Assembly (NCBI GenBank): GCA_028554645.1
Contig: JAQOOI010000020.1
Location: 109,501-173,500 of the forward strand
Direction: 5' to 3'
DNA: 64,000 nucleotides
DNA from: Omphalotus guepiniiformis
Taxonomy: Eukaryota > Basidiomycota > Agaricomycetes > Agaricales > Omphalotaceae
A program made the position numbers and the translations under genes. Under the pieces are notes generated by a model that did not search any database, had not been told where the DNA came from, and saw only the letters and a list, made by a program, of their open reading frames with translations. Shown one piece after another: positions 12,641 through 24,189 of the stretch. Positions within the stretch are counted from its first letter, which is position 1; the number at the start of each line of letters is the position of its first letter.

Positions 12641-13554
12641 TCCTTTCCTCGCCGGTCGTGTCAACATGGGTGAGGTCTCTGCGACACCCGTGCTCTACAA
12701 GCTTTCTGTGACTTCCCAGCAGTGCCGCAAAAAGACATGGGCAGGGAGGGTGTTTAGAGAGGAGATGCCGGCACTTCAGCACTGATAGCGTAGCGCGCCG
12801 AAGTCAGAGATAGTTGGGAGAAGGAACGCTAGTGGATGCAGAATACTCCAGTAGCACACGACGCGCTTTAGCAAGAAGCAGTCGAAGGTGGGGTATGACC
12901 CTGGTGACGAAAATTGAGCAATATTAATCGAGCACTGCAACACACCGCAGCTAGAGATGATGGGGAAGAAACCGTGGTGAATATAAATCCTCCAGTCTCA
13001 TAGGGACGCTTGAGCGAGAGAGGCGACTCGTGAGATCTCGAGAAGGTGAGGGGCACACGGCCAGCTGGAAGCATGATGCATTATGCGTAAAGGCTTAATT
13101 AAGTGCAAGAGCTCACCCGCATATGTGCTCCTTATAGTCCAACTTTCGAAGGGCACGAACATAAAATCTCATTAGTGTGTTGAGGAGAGTTTCACCTTCG
13201 ATATGAAGTGCAGGCAAAGAAGTGTTGAAAGACCGGGTGAAAATGCCCTCAAAGCCCCTTGAAAGAGACTGCAAACCCAGAAAACTTCGTATTCCCGTGG
13301 CGCGAGTATTCAAAGCTCCGGGTAAGTCAGCCAAATCTAAGAAGCTTCGATGCAGATTCTATGCAAGCTGACAATCGGGATTAGAGACAGCAGAAGTCAT
13401 CGCCGGTCCATGCAGTTCTTCAAGCGGAGTTTAAAAGGATTTAAAAGGAACTGGAACTGTAGAAGGCTGCAAGCTTGAGTGCCGAAGATGCAGCCCAAAC
13501 TTGTCATCAGTCATGATCGTGAGCAATTTTGATGATGTACAAATAAGTGATTTT
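12641..13554. other. Intergenic, no gene supported
   Basis: Only short unconvincing frames on both strands. A small direct repeat (tttaaaagga, twice near 13431-13450) precedes the gypsy remnant. Confidence 0.5.
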
Positions 13555-14985
13555 TAGGTGCAAATTAACAAGAAATTACTCACTGGTCATCTGTCTATAC
13601 CGTATACGCTGTATAAATACTGTATATTTAAACTCGCCCTCAGAGCCTAGACATATACGCTTAGCTTGGCGATTTGTATATGCATCGTGTATATTCGATA
13701 GCGAAACCGTCAATTTGGGATGATAGCCTTTGTCGACGAAGAATGGCGACCGTCCAGTAGTAGCACTACGCACGTTGTCGTGCGCGAACTCCGCCATAGG
13801 GAGCATAGGAGCTCAGTTATCCTGTTCGATGTTCACATCGAAGCGCAGGTACTGTTCCAGTGTTTGATTTGTGCGCTCAGTCTGTCCATCAGATTGTGGG
13901 TGAAAAGCCGCCGAGGAGTTAGACCCTATGTCCAGAGCGCTACATAGCGACTGCCACAATGCAGACACAAATAGTGTTCCTCTGTCGCTAACAATGTCAA
14001 ACGGGAGTCCATATCTGGAAACACGCGCGCTATGAACAGTCGCGCTAGATCTTCCACTGTGTCGCTAGTGAAGCAAGGTAAGTGCGCGCGTGGTGAAGGA
14101 CATCCTTAAAAGTATACAGTCCAGGCCAGAAGCGCGTTCGCGATAGTAGTTGAACAGTCCACCTGACTCCCGGGTGACCTCAAAGCTTATGATCATGGTG
14201 TTCCTTAATGAACTCCATGCGCGCTATCTGGCACGTAGATGCGATTCAGTCGCCACAGAAGTTCGTCGCTAGTTCGAGAATCCTTCCTCGTTTCTTCCAG
14301 CCATTTTCCGCAATGCAGTTCCCAATACTGATCTCGCCTCACTTGTCTAATCCTACTAAGCAACAACAATGGCATCATGAGCTGCTCTGGAGGAATTAGA
14401 ATCTTGTGATTCAACTCATCTTCAGCTCCTTTCTTCGGACACTCGTCCGGGCGCCTTTTTAAGGCGCCAGGCTTAGTACCAAAGACTCCTGGCTGGTAGT
14501 TGATCACGAAATCAAATCTAGATAGAAAGACCATCTAGCTTGGCGACAACTGAGCTTTTTGGACAGTGTAGCGCACCCCTTCGAGGTGCGCTCCCCATTG
14601 CTTGAAGCTTTCCACTATCGCTAACAGTTCCTTGCCCTGAATGTCGTAGTTGAGCTTAGCTGGTACCATTGAGTGCACATAGTATACGATGGGATGAATT
14701 TCCTTAGTCTTAGAATCTATTTGACTGAGAACAGGCGCAATAGCGATATCTGGTGCATTGGGTTCAACAACAATGGGTAGTGATGGGTCAAAGTGGTGCA
14801 AAATAGGGGCTTCATTAAATGGATCTTTCAGCGTATTCAATGCGCTATCACAGGCGCTATCGTATTTGAACTTGGCGGAAACGATGACTTCCTCAGTGCA
14901 GGGTTCTGTCTTACCAATCACTCAGCCCAAAGGGCGCGGTCCAGCAAGCCAAACCCATAAGATTGGTGTGTGAAGATGGCAGTAG
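13555..14985 (-). mobile_element. Ty3/gypsy retrotransposon remnant: RNase H plus integrase
   Basis: Read on the minus strand, 14921-14535 is the reverse transcriptase-linked RNase H (EAPILHHFDPSLPIVVEPNA, KELLAIVESFKQW). The next frame, 14534-14205, continues with FLSRFDFVINYQPG, the end of that domain, and a Pro/Leu linker. About 25 residues that normally lie between these two blocks are missing, so there is an internal deletion as well as a frameshift. The integrase core follows in broken frames (14060-13830), with [20 protein letters not shown] and [18 protein letters not shown] supplying the second Asp and the Glu of the DDE site. The part at 13806-13576 reads MAEFAHDNVRSATTGRSPFF. Gag, protease and LTRs are absent. 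The element is dead. Confidence 0.88.
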
Positions 14986-15052
14986 TTAGACAAAAAATAG
15001 TTCTACAGCAAATACTACATCTAGGAGTTCCTTCCGACTGCCATTGTATGAA

Positions 15053-17459
15053 CTAGAGTGAGTCTAACTTCAAAGATTGAAATCGCCGCCCCAGCTCCTT
15101 GAAGGCAGTCTTAGCCATGCGGAAACAGTCCGCATACACATGCTCTTCATGAACATGCAGGCTGTTCACATCCTGGTAAGAATGGTGCAAAGCCACGACC
15201 AACTGGAAAAAGATGTCGTGAATAGCAGCCTGCTCTTCCGGGGTGTCGCAGAAAAACGCGAATAACGCTGGATTAAGGCTCGCCAATTGGAAAATGTTGT
15301 AGCGGTGCAACTCGTTTGCGGGGCCAGTGAAGGAAAACAAATCTTGACTCAGTGTATTTAGATGATTTTGAGCTTCATCTGCGGGAGGTGGTGGCCGAAT
15401 GGTGGTTCTTGTGGTGAAGAGCCACAGCGCAAGCCAAAATGTCGACTCCACGTCGTGCAAAAAGCTATGCACTAGCGGGAGCGGCAATCCTTTGGCAAAG
15501 TTGCGCTTGATCAGTGGTGGTGCCAAGTTAATGGCGTATGCACCTATCTGAACTTCAACTGCCATGAATTCGGGTGTCCCCTGTAGATTATCTGTAAGCA
15601 GAAGAACACACAAACCAAAGAACACGGACCGTCTTGGGATTCCTTGCCACCTCATCAGGAGGCCGACTGAAACGGCGGGTGTACTCGAAATCACCAAGTT
15701 TTCCCGTGCCATCGAAAAAAACGTTTCCAGTGCTTATATCACGGTGTACATATCCTATGAGGTACAAAAGATGTACTGCTAGATAGTTTATTAGCACCGC
15801 TGAAAGCAAAGACAAGATTTCAGCTCACCAGTCACACAATCATACAATGCCTGACCAATTTCTCCAACGCTTGAGAGATGAGCAATGGTTTTACAATGCT
15901 CTTTGTAAATGAGGCGGCAGTGCTGCTTACACTCGAATTTGCCGACAGAAGTAGGGGCAGAAGCAGGAGCAAACAGGGACAAGTTCCCGTTGTGGCCGGT
16001 TCGGGAACTGCCTTTATCCTGTCGAGGTCGGGAGAGTGAGCGATTGCCGGAGAATTCTTTAAGTACGCGAGATCGGACGTTTTCCGGTAGAATGGGTATG
16101 GTTGTTTGACCCATAATCACCTCCTCGCATTCGATGGTGAGGAAGTAGTCTTTGTAATGGGCCAGAGCGGCCCGCAATTCGTGCTCTTCTTCCTTATCGG
16201 AAGGAAGATGATCAGTGGGTATGTTCCCACTCTGGAGCAGGGCATCCAGCTCCTGGAAAATTTGTCCCTGGATGGTCATCTCCGTGTCTCCTTCGTCCAC
16301 CCAATAATCCTTCAGCACACAAGTTTGGGAACCCTCGACCTCCTTGCCCTCTGCATTAAGCTCCCGGACTGACCAAACTCGGGTAGCACGGCCAGGTATA
16401 GTAGCCGCGAAAAATTCTGAGATGCAGGTCAGTGTCTTGAAACATCGGTCCTTAATTCTGTAGACATAATAAAGGTTATCGTCTAGCCCGCGGCAGCGAG
16501 TGACGGTTGGGTCGAAGCCAAGCTGCATCTCGTTTGCAAACGACATCTTAATAACAAACTTGATGAAAAGCTCGGAATCCTGTCCAGAAGGCAATGAGGG
16601 ACTAATCAATTGTGTCAAATAGTAACTTACGGTACGAAGATTGAACGGTTCAGATCTCACCGCATGAGACCGTGAAAAGTACCAGAGGCGCACATTGTAT
16701 CCCTCAATTGACACCTTATTTTGTTTGTCAGAAGGGTGCGAAAGGGTAACGAGAAATAGACGCACCGAGTAGGTGTACAGCCGGCGCGGGTCGTTGGACA
16801 TGAAGTGTGTGGCTGCACCGACTACTTTAGGATAGTTCTTAGCAGAAGAAGGGCATCAGTTATAACAAATACAACAAGAAGAGAGGGCTTACATCCTTCA
16901 TAGATTTAAATGTGGTCTGAAATTTAAATTCCCAATTGGCGACCAAGTCAGCAGAGAATGTCACTGGGTCATTAGATGAGGCTGTGCCAGTGCTGCACAC
17001 CGGAACAGTCGAGTGCTTAAGCTGGAAGAATGCGTCGACTTTGAACGCGGCACCCTCAATCTCAGACATGGTGGTGCGTTTGGGACGATGTCCAAAGATT
17101 GTGAGTGGCACCTCGCAACTGCCTGCGGAGTAAGCTTTGCAAATCCAGTCAACTAATTTTGATATTGTATCAGCGTAAAAATCATCCTCATCCAGTGCTA
17201 TCTTTGGAATTGCTGTAGGATAATCCTTCCAACAGCCATCCTTGGTAAGGTGATTCTTTGTGCGAAGTGCTTTCACACAAGCGCGGTATCCTTTCTTTTT
17301 GATTTGGTAAGGTAGATAGGTCTTCAGAAACCCAATGATTGGTACCTCAATGAAGATGGGGTCGAGGTCCGTGATTGCAACTTTGCGTTGAATCTCAAGG
17401 TCAGGAGTGGTGGTGCTGCGCCCGATGCGCATGGTGCGAGGAGTTGACTGAGTGGCCAT
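15053..17459 (-). CDS. FunK1-type fungal protein kinase, 733 aa
   Basis: Five exons join in frame: 17459-16893, 16837-16631, 16579-15829, 15778-15630 and 15580-15053, totalling 734 codons. The start is the ATG of MATQSTPRTMRIG. The N-terminal region (about 1-190) is the FunK1 leader, followed by the N-lobe (residues about 200-500). The C-lobe has GYVHRDISTGNVFF (catalytic HRD), GKLGDFEYTR (GDFE in place of DFG, as is common in FunK1) and GTPEFMAVEVQ (APE-equivalent), then conserved HDVESTFWLALWL. FunK1 kinases are expanded in Agaricomycetes and presumed Ser/Thr kinases; substrates are unknown. Introns are 49-55 bases; the 50-base one at 15779-15828 has a good branch site (gctaataaac). The frame is intact, so it may be expressed. 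Confidence 0.9.
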
Positions 17460-17628
17460 GTGAAGGTCGATTGATGCGGGATGTGAGAGGATGTGAGGTG
17501 CTTCCGAGGTGTTCAAAGTTTCATTGTTCAAGTTATTTTTATGAACATTTTACACGTGATCATCGGCATTGTAGGAAGCAAGTTGTATTACCGGCATGGG
17601 TCCGCCGGAACACTGATAGTTCGTGCTC

Positions 17629-17815
17629 TTAAATCCGAATGAAACCAGCAGCAGGTTTCTCTGGTGGGATACGGACGGCAACAACTTGGCCTTTGGGACG
17701 GGGTTTGCGCTGAAGCTGGGTTGAATCACGTTTGATCATGTTGAACTCGATCTCGAAAGAAGCGTTCGGATTGACACTGTAGAGTTCACGCATGTGACAA
17801 ATGCGGTGAAGAGGA
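17629..17815 (-). CDS. C-terminal fragment of an unknown protein
   Basis: A minus-strand stretch ending at 17629 reads ...MRELYSVNPNASFEIEFN... and ends PPEKPAAGFIRI. It has even, protein-like composition, but no start codon of its own and no clear upstream exon, so it may be the last exon of a gene whose 5' part is lost or unrecognised. It begins upstream of the FunK1 gene on the same strand. I do not recognise the family. Confidence 0.25.
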
Positions 17816-19195
17816 ATACCCAATGCTACTTGTAGCTGGCCGCAAGGGTAGTGCCAGAAACCATCTCAGAAGTCGGGAATTGAGCTGGAGGAAGTGGAAA
17901 GTACGCAGAGGTATTCGACAGTCCCAGGTGCTCCGAGGACCTAACCACACGCACGCACCATCAACAAGAATTAGACACCCAACCTTGGCTGCGCATCCCA
18001 AACGAGGCTATATAACACAGGCTTACAAAATTGAGGCTAAGTACGTAGTTGTACCTGTCAGCTCATAATTTGAATTCAGAATTGTGCACTAATCGCGCTC
18101 TCCTGATTCAATCTGGGACCGAATGTCAGCATCAGGTCATCTTCTGCATTCATGATCGCGCTCTCGCTCCCGACTCTCTGGATTCGACGGCGCACCGTTC
18201 GCGAAGGACACGAGCGCTGCAGTGAACATCAGCCGCCAGGGTCGTAGCTTCCGCGTGCAGTACGCCCATCCCTCGAGACCCGGTGCGTCGTCAAATGAAC
18301 GAACGAACGGGAACCGAAACGCGGCGATTTGGGGAACCAGACTTACCAGTGCCTCGAAGGCTTGTCGACAAGAGAGTTGCGCATGTTTCGGAAGTCCCGC
18401 ATTGTCGGGCTGACACGCCACGGTAAGGGATGATGGTGACGATGGTGGGTATATACCCTCCAGCCTCAAGGCCGGTAGATGTAGAAGGGTGCCAGCAGAT
18501 ATGAAGAATCAGTAGCTAGTAGTAATCCTGCGTGTATGACCATGAGAGACTCACCTATATTTCGTTCCTGTGACTCAACAGGACTTGCAGTAATCGTAAA
18601 AATAGTCTTAAGTCATTCTTGGTCACTGGCGTGCGGAACAATTAAAACGTGACCCGTGGGAATGAATTCAAGCAAGCAGTCCGAGCGACAGTTTCACAGT
18701 ACACTAGCTAGTAGTAGTGTGTAGCCATTCAAATATTCAGGCCGCCTTCATGCTTTAAGCTTCAGCTTCAGCTTCAGGGCCCAGGTTACGTTGACTACAC
18801 TTCCTTTCCCGCGTCTCTTGCATCTCCTGCAAAGCGGCCTGATCATCTTTTTGTCGGTCTTACCACGAGCATCCATTCATCGCCAGCTGTACAGTGAATA
18901 CTTGGATGGCGGGTCTCGCCTTCCTGGATTGGCGAATAAGTGAAAAGGGAAAGAAGATCGTGCAAACCAGGAAACCTATACTCAAAACTCTAAACGTCCA
19001 GAATGATGCCAAGCAACCCAACGTTACTTCATGTGCAGTGTTCTCGTCAGCGTTCGGTTCCATAGATAATAAGATCCTGATAAAATCCGTCCACCGGCGT
19101 GTTCTCGAGGTCCCCAGTAGGTTGATGGAGTTTGATTGAACTCGAGTGACATCGTTTGTGGGCCCGCAAAGAGAAGAGAGCGTGGCTGCGAGCAG
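17816..19195. other. Intergenic, no gene supported
   Basis: Short frames on the minus strand (18137-18469; 18860-19063) look like chance or heavily decayed coding. A small tandem agcttc repeat lies at about 18758-18775. Nothing else is evident. Confidence 0.5.
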
Positions 19196-19852
19196 TCACA
19201 CAGGGGAAAGCTGCCTAGCAGCAGCTAGCAGGGTAGCCAGCGAAGACAGAGGTTGCGATTGTGAAGAAGTCGGTGTCGCGGGAGAAGATGAATCATCGTG
19301 AACTTTCGAAGGTTGCAAGCTTGAGCTTGCTTCAGACGATGCCTTTACCGGACAGGAAGAGGTGGGGTGGGGGACGGTACCAGTGTGAATACCCAGCGCG
19401 CTAATAGCCAGCTCGCTAATAGCCGCATTCCATTCCCTCTCAAAAGCCCTCATACAGGCTTTGAGTTCCTCATTCTCGCGCTTCAACCCGACAGGATCGA
19501 GCGACTGGTCAGAGTCCATGGGTGGGGTCGAGGATATGGACGCTGGAGATTCAGTCGGTGCAGATGAAGTCGACCCGGAAGCAGCGCCCAATGCGGTGCG
19601 CAGGACTTTCACTTCCTCCTCCAGCTCTGCCACTCGATCCTGTAATTGAGTGGTTTTTGCAATTTTTGTAGCGCGATATTTTTGCGAAGCGATTCTGTTT
19701 TTCTCTTTGCGGGTCATGCGAAGAGATGGCGCAGCAGCACTTGTACTGACATGGCTATGACCGGGACTCGAGGGCGAAGGATAAGGAGAAGCAGTTTGAC
19801 GAGCAGAAACAGGAGAATGGGTTTGTGAACGAGATGGAGTGACTTTTGCCAT
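19196..19852 (-). CDS. bZIP transcription factor, 218 aa
   Basis: A single exon starts at ATG 19852 (MAKVTPSRSQTHSP). Longer in-frame extension upstream starts at a non-ATG codon and is ignored. Residues 1-45 are Ser/Thr/Pro-rich. The basic region is RMTRKEKNRIASQKYRATKI (Asn and Arg in the DNA-contact positions) and runs into a leucine zipper LQDRVAELEEEVKVLRTAL. A second helical segment (LKRENEELKACMRAFEREWN) follows, and the C-terminal third is Ser/Pro-rich. The form is typical of small fungal bZIP factors that bind palindromic DNA as dimers. Its 5' flank carries a perfect 43-base palindrome 38 bases before the start codon, which could affect transcription or translation. No frameshift is present. 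Confidence 0.88.
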   Translation of the reverse strand: MAKVTPSRSQTHSPVSARQTASPYPSPSSPGHSHVSTSAAAPSLRMTRKEKNRIASQKYRATKIAKTTQLQDRVAELEEEVKVLRTALGAASGSTSSAPTESPASISSTPPMDSDQSLDPVGLKRENEELKACMRAFEREWNAAISELAISALGIHTGTVPHPTSSCPVKASSEASSSLQPSKVHDDSSSPATPTSSQSQPLSSLATLLAAARQLSPV

Positions 19853-19889
19853 GTTGAAGTGTTCAGGGTTACTAATTACTATGTGGCGG

Positions 19890-19932
19890 CCGACCACAAA
19901 ATCATCAAATGATTTGATGATTTTGTGGTCGG
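19890..19932. repeat. Perfect 43-base palindrome before the bZIP start
   Basis: Arms of 21 bases (left arm begins ccgaccacaaaatcatcaaa) are perfect reverse complements around a single central G at 19911. It lies 38-80 bases upstream of the bZIP ATG, so in its promoter or 5' leader. As RNA it would form a very strong hairpin; as DNA it could be a dimer-binding site or a foldback remnant. Confidence 0.95.
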
Positions 19933-20315
19933 GCGCTCGATATCCATGCAGGTCACATGATAGTCACATGCGGTGCTCGTGCCTGCGTTGTTCACCTGGT
20001 CGATGACCATGGCCGGGTTTCCCGGAGGTCTTTCCAAAGTCAGTCCCCAAAAATATCATAACCAGTGCTAGTAAACACCGGTGACATCAAGTCCAGTTCA
20101 TATACATTGCAGAAGCCATGGTCGCATAGCATCGATTGGATGTTTCATTGACTCTATTCTATTCTAATGTCGTCGTGCGTAAAGTACATCGTGGGCTAGG
20201 TAGAAAGCGAGTGAATTGAGTACATCGTGTGCCAGTTCCTAGAAGAAAGCCAGAGATGAAAGCGAGGGTATTGAAGGTACGTTGGATATAGATCTCGAGA
20301 ACGATGAAGCCAAGT
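19933..20315. other. Intergenic between the bZIP and FunK1 genes
   Basis: No coding signal. The phrase gtacatcgtg occurs at about 20186 and 20221. This stretch holds the far 5' flank of the bZIP gene and the 3' flank of the second FunK1 gene. Confidence 0.5.
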
Positions 20316-23300
20316 TCAGTCTACCATCTTCGACGGCAGCTCGAAATCTTCACGCTTAAGAGGCAAAGGTACGAGATAAACTACCACTACAGCGTTGCCG
20401 CCAATAGCCAGCAGAGCTTCGATGAAGGCCTCATACGTGACAGTGTTGTCGAGTGTGTCCCAGTCAAAGATTGATTTTTTGCCATCACGAGCAGTATAGA
20501 GCTGTGTTTCATGGACCATTTTCTGGGTGACCCCCCTCCTAAGCATAAAGAGCAGGTCTCGCAGGCAGGGCTCGAAAGGCTTGAAGAAATTTGTAACAGG
20601 AATTGCCGGTGGTTCATTCTCATACAACTCCCTTTTCTCCCTATATACCGTCTCGGGGTGATCCGTAAACCAACCATTATATGGACGCATTTCCGTCAGG
20701 CGAAGACCAGATGACCCTTCATCCATGTCATAATGACAGCAGACGATGAGTATTACATAAGTCAATGCCTCGAGGTCGTGTCGATAGAGGTGGCCTAAAA
20801 ACCATTTCTTGGCAAGCAAATCAAGTGCCATGAAAGGTTTGGTGCCAGTACGCTGCTGTGATGACGGGGTGCCGCTAGGCGGCAGATATGATGACAGATC
20901 AAAGTCATTCAAGACACCGTACACCCTCTCGTCAGTCCGGCGAAACATGATATTCGCCTGACTGAGGTCCCGATGAAGTACTTTGGGGTGGTCAACAAGC
21001 CACCGATGAACCTGGGCGATGTCGAGGAAGACCTGTACAAACTCGATCCAATTATTCAACTCCGTGATGGGCGAAAGGACTTCTTGGACGGTTATACGAA
21101 CATCACGCATCTCGTATGGGTATTCATCATCCCTGTTCATCCTCTTCAGAAAGTCGCGAATTCGGCATTGCGGCGTATCGTCCGCATACTTATATGTATG
21201 GGAGTAGAGAATGTTGGGAAGATTATTCTTCACCCATAAATGAGCCTCCCCGAGCTTGTCTGCAGTGTTCAACGCTTTCGCGCATATATCATCCTCAGCT
21301 TCCCGCTCTGCACCAGGAAAGCTGATCTTCACGATGACCTCGTCACTGTGATGATTCCACTTCTTCTTCAATTCTGGCGGACACTTGGCAAGGAGGACGG
21401 TAGTTCCACGACCTATGATGCCGTGAGCTCGGTAGATGACCTCTTGAAGCTCAAGCTCCACATTCTTGTCCAACATCAGCTTACACCCCAAGAATGCGTC
21501 CGAACCAGGGTGCGCGTCGTGCGCGACAGGCGGTTTCGTCTTGCCTTTCTTTTTGCCTGTGCTACTCAGGTACATTGGATTGAAGTTTGGAGTGAGCATT
21601 GGATATAGGTCTTCTCTATCGCTGGCAGCATCGACTGCCGAATTGTCGTTCGCCGTAGTTCCATCCGTGCCTGCATTATCGTCACCCAATGCGGGTCCTT
21701 CGTTGACTGCGATACCACTGCTCTTGGCAGTGACCTTGCTGGCTACAGCCCCGCCGCTATTTGTGGCTTCCTTCCTGGCATCATGGCTAACAGGAGCCGG
21801 AACTGAAGCAGATTTCCAATCGTCTGTTGGGAAAGGACCGCGTGTCAAGCGCGGTAGCTCAGCAAGCTGGTGTAAAACGGCTAGCAGCTGGACCAACCCC
21901 CCTTCTTTGAACAGGTCTATGGGCTCCGAAAGCATAACTTTCGAGCGGTCGTAATAGGCGAGTTGAAGGAAGTGGTCATCGACCACCATCCCAATGGTAT
22001 GGTCCCTAATGACACCGGCTGACAGCATCTCGAGCGCATATCCAGCACATTGAAGCAGGACATGAGTAACAAGCTTCGAACCGTGAAGCTTTTTCTCAAC
22101 TTCGATATCCATCTCGCAACCATAGCCTATTGGTAGGTCTTGTTTCCGGCCATTTTTCGGGACAATCTCAGCACCCTCATCGATCTTTTGCCTCTTCTGG
22201 TCACCAGTAGCATCACCGACGTCGTCCTGAAGGGTCATCATAGCCTGGCGGGGAGGCGTGACCGGGTGGTCGCCACGCCCGCTGACCACCTCAGCGAGAA
22301 CAGAAGTTTCAGAGGCGATCATTTCGTTGACATTTTGTTGAGAAGCAACGAATCCGTTTGTCGAAACAAGATCATATGAGGCCCTGGCCGCGGATGGCAC
22401 ATCGTAATCACTTCGAAGAGCAGAGGTCGATGCTTGGGTGGAAGCAGGAGTGCGCACAGACGAGCGCAATACACGAGTCACCGAAGGACCACGCGAGCGA
22501 CTGGTCGTCGATGCACGAGCGCCGGACTTCCTTGATCGAGTGGTCGACCCTCCGTATACCCGCGGACGACTTGCTAATGGTCGTGAATTTGAAGGACCTA
22601 GAAACCCAGATGAGAAGATAGTGCAGAAAGACGGGAAAGAAACGCACCTGCGGCTGAAGTTCGGCTGCGACCACGGGACTCTAGATCTGATAGTGTGGGT
22701 TGGGGACGATCCACTATAATACCAGTAGAAATTAGAATTGACCGACTGGGGCAAAAGACGACCTTACAGAGTCTCTTTCTCTTCTTGCTGGACGCTTTCC
22801 CATCGATATCATCAGAGGCTGAAGCTTGACCACTCTCCGTTATCGATACAGCTCCTAAAGACCGATTGAAATCCAGATTGTTCGTCGCGTCTTCTTCCAC
22901 AGCGGTTGCGTCCTGGGATTTTTTGCCTGCCACTGCCAGAGGAATTAACTTTGTCAGCCCGTGAAAGAGAAGTGAAAACGTACCCTTCTTCGTGATAATT
23001 CGACCCCGTTCCAATGCGGTCTTTTTCCGTTTCACTTCTATGAAGTAGAGAAGCACAGGCCAGCGTAGCTTCATGCGGTCTACGACTTCCTTCTCGTATC
23101 CATGACTCGCCAACATCACAACGATGTCTGGTTTGCGCTCCGTGTATGAGCCACCCATAATTTTCTCAGACCTATCGTAGAACACCAGGGGAGGAATACT
23201 GCTTTTGTTGAACAAGGCGGCCATCGCAACGTTAAAAAGCTCCACTAAGGCAGCACAAAGAACTTCCTCGTTGAGTGCAGTGCTTGCATCTTTGAAAAGA

Positions 23301-23653
23301 AACAAGTATTTCCCCCACGCAACGCGGCATTCTTTCATTTTCGGGTCGTCCCTCAACCTTTCGCGCATCTCGTCGGAGAACTTGGTATATTCGTCCGACG
23401 GTAGTCGTAGAATGACATCAAGAAAATCACTGAAAGACAGAGTAATACGACCTCTGATGTCCTCTATGAGATAGTTGTTGACGACTTCCACTGCATGGTG
23501 CTCTTTCGGGTTTGGCTGAGAAGCAGCCTTTAGACTGGGAGGAGTTATGTTAAGAGCAGCGGCATGCTGCGGGACAGAATGTGGCATAAAGGTCGGCCTT
23601 ACGATGGCAGTCGGCCTTACGATGGCAGATTGCACACGAGATGGTATAGACAT
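20316..23653 (-). CDS. FunK1-type fungal protein kinase, 1060 aa
   Basis: Four exons join in frame: 23653-22984, 22932-22768, 22713-22648 and 22597-20316 (1,061 codons with stop). The ATG of MSIPSRVQSAIV is chosen because the longer frame starts at a non-ATG codon. The N-terminal third holds the FunK1 leader (YLIEDIRGRITLSFSDFLDV) and an early lobe with PDIVVMLASHGYE and FIEVKRKKTA. A long Ser/Arg/Thr-rich, low-complexity insert follows. The C-lobe has KVLHRDLSQANIMF (HRD), YGVLNDFDLSSYL (DFD) and RTGTKPFMALDLL (APE-equivalent), then YRHDLEALTYVILI. The DFD form differs from the first FunK1 gene, so the two are divergent paralogues. It is divergently oriented to the TET/JBP-like gene, with about 540 bases between the two starts. 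Confidence 0.9.
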
Positions 23654-23913
23654 GGGTGGAGGAAGAGAGTCAAAGCGCAAACCGTGGCTACACGTGGTCC
23701 TTTGTTTGGTACCGGTTTGTTCTGATAAATATCTTGGAAGTCACGTGAGGGTGTCGGTTTCGTACCTGCTTGCGTTGATTCTTTTTGCCCCCCATTCCTC
23801 AACCCAAACACCTCGCAGTTATAGCTGAACATGCGTACGTTTCTCCTACGTCCCTCACTGAATATGAAACCACGCGTGAGAGCCCATTGTCTGCCTGGTC
23901 AACGTTCCCCCCT

Positions 23914-24008
23914 GAGGGCCCGACCCTGGGATCCGGCGCGGGGGAATACGAGTACCCGGTCGTCTGCCAGCGCATTTCTCCCCGAGGGCCCGACCCTGGG
24001 ATCCGGCG
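23914..24008. repeat. Two 25-base direct repeats, 70 bases apart
   Basis: The 25-base phrase beginning gagggcccgaccctgggatc occurs at 23914-23938 and again at 23984-24008, both followed by a G-rich stretch. It lies in the divergent region between the FunK1 and TET/JBP-like starts, so it may be part of a promoter or of an extended 5' exon. Confidence 0.9.
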
Positions 24009-24189
24009 TGGAGGATTGCAATGGCAGGAGCCGTTCATCACGCGCGCCCCTGTTCTTCTAGTCGCAGTCCCCCTTCCCTTGCTGAAGTTCATCTTAGGTC
24101 TGCGTTCGGGGAAGGAGCTTCCATCGTTCGAACCGACGCCAGACCGGCCAATTCGCGTCGTGTCGTTCGATGTTGATCAAGCGCTATCG

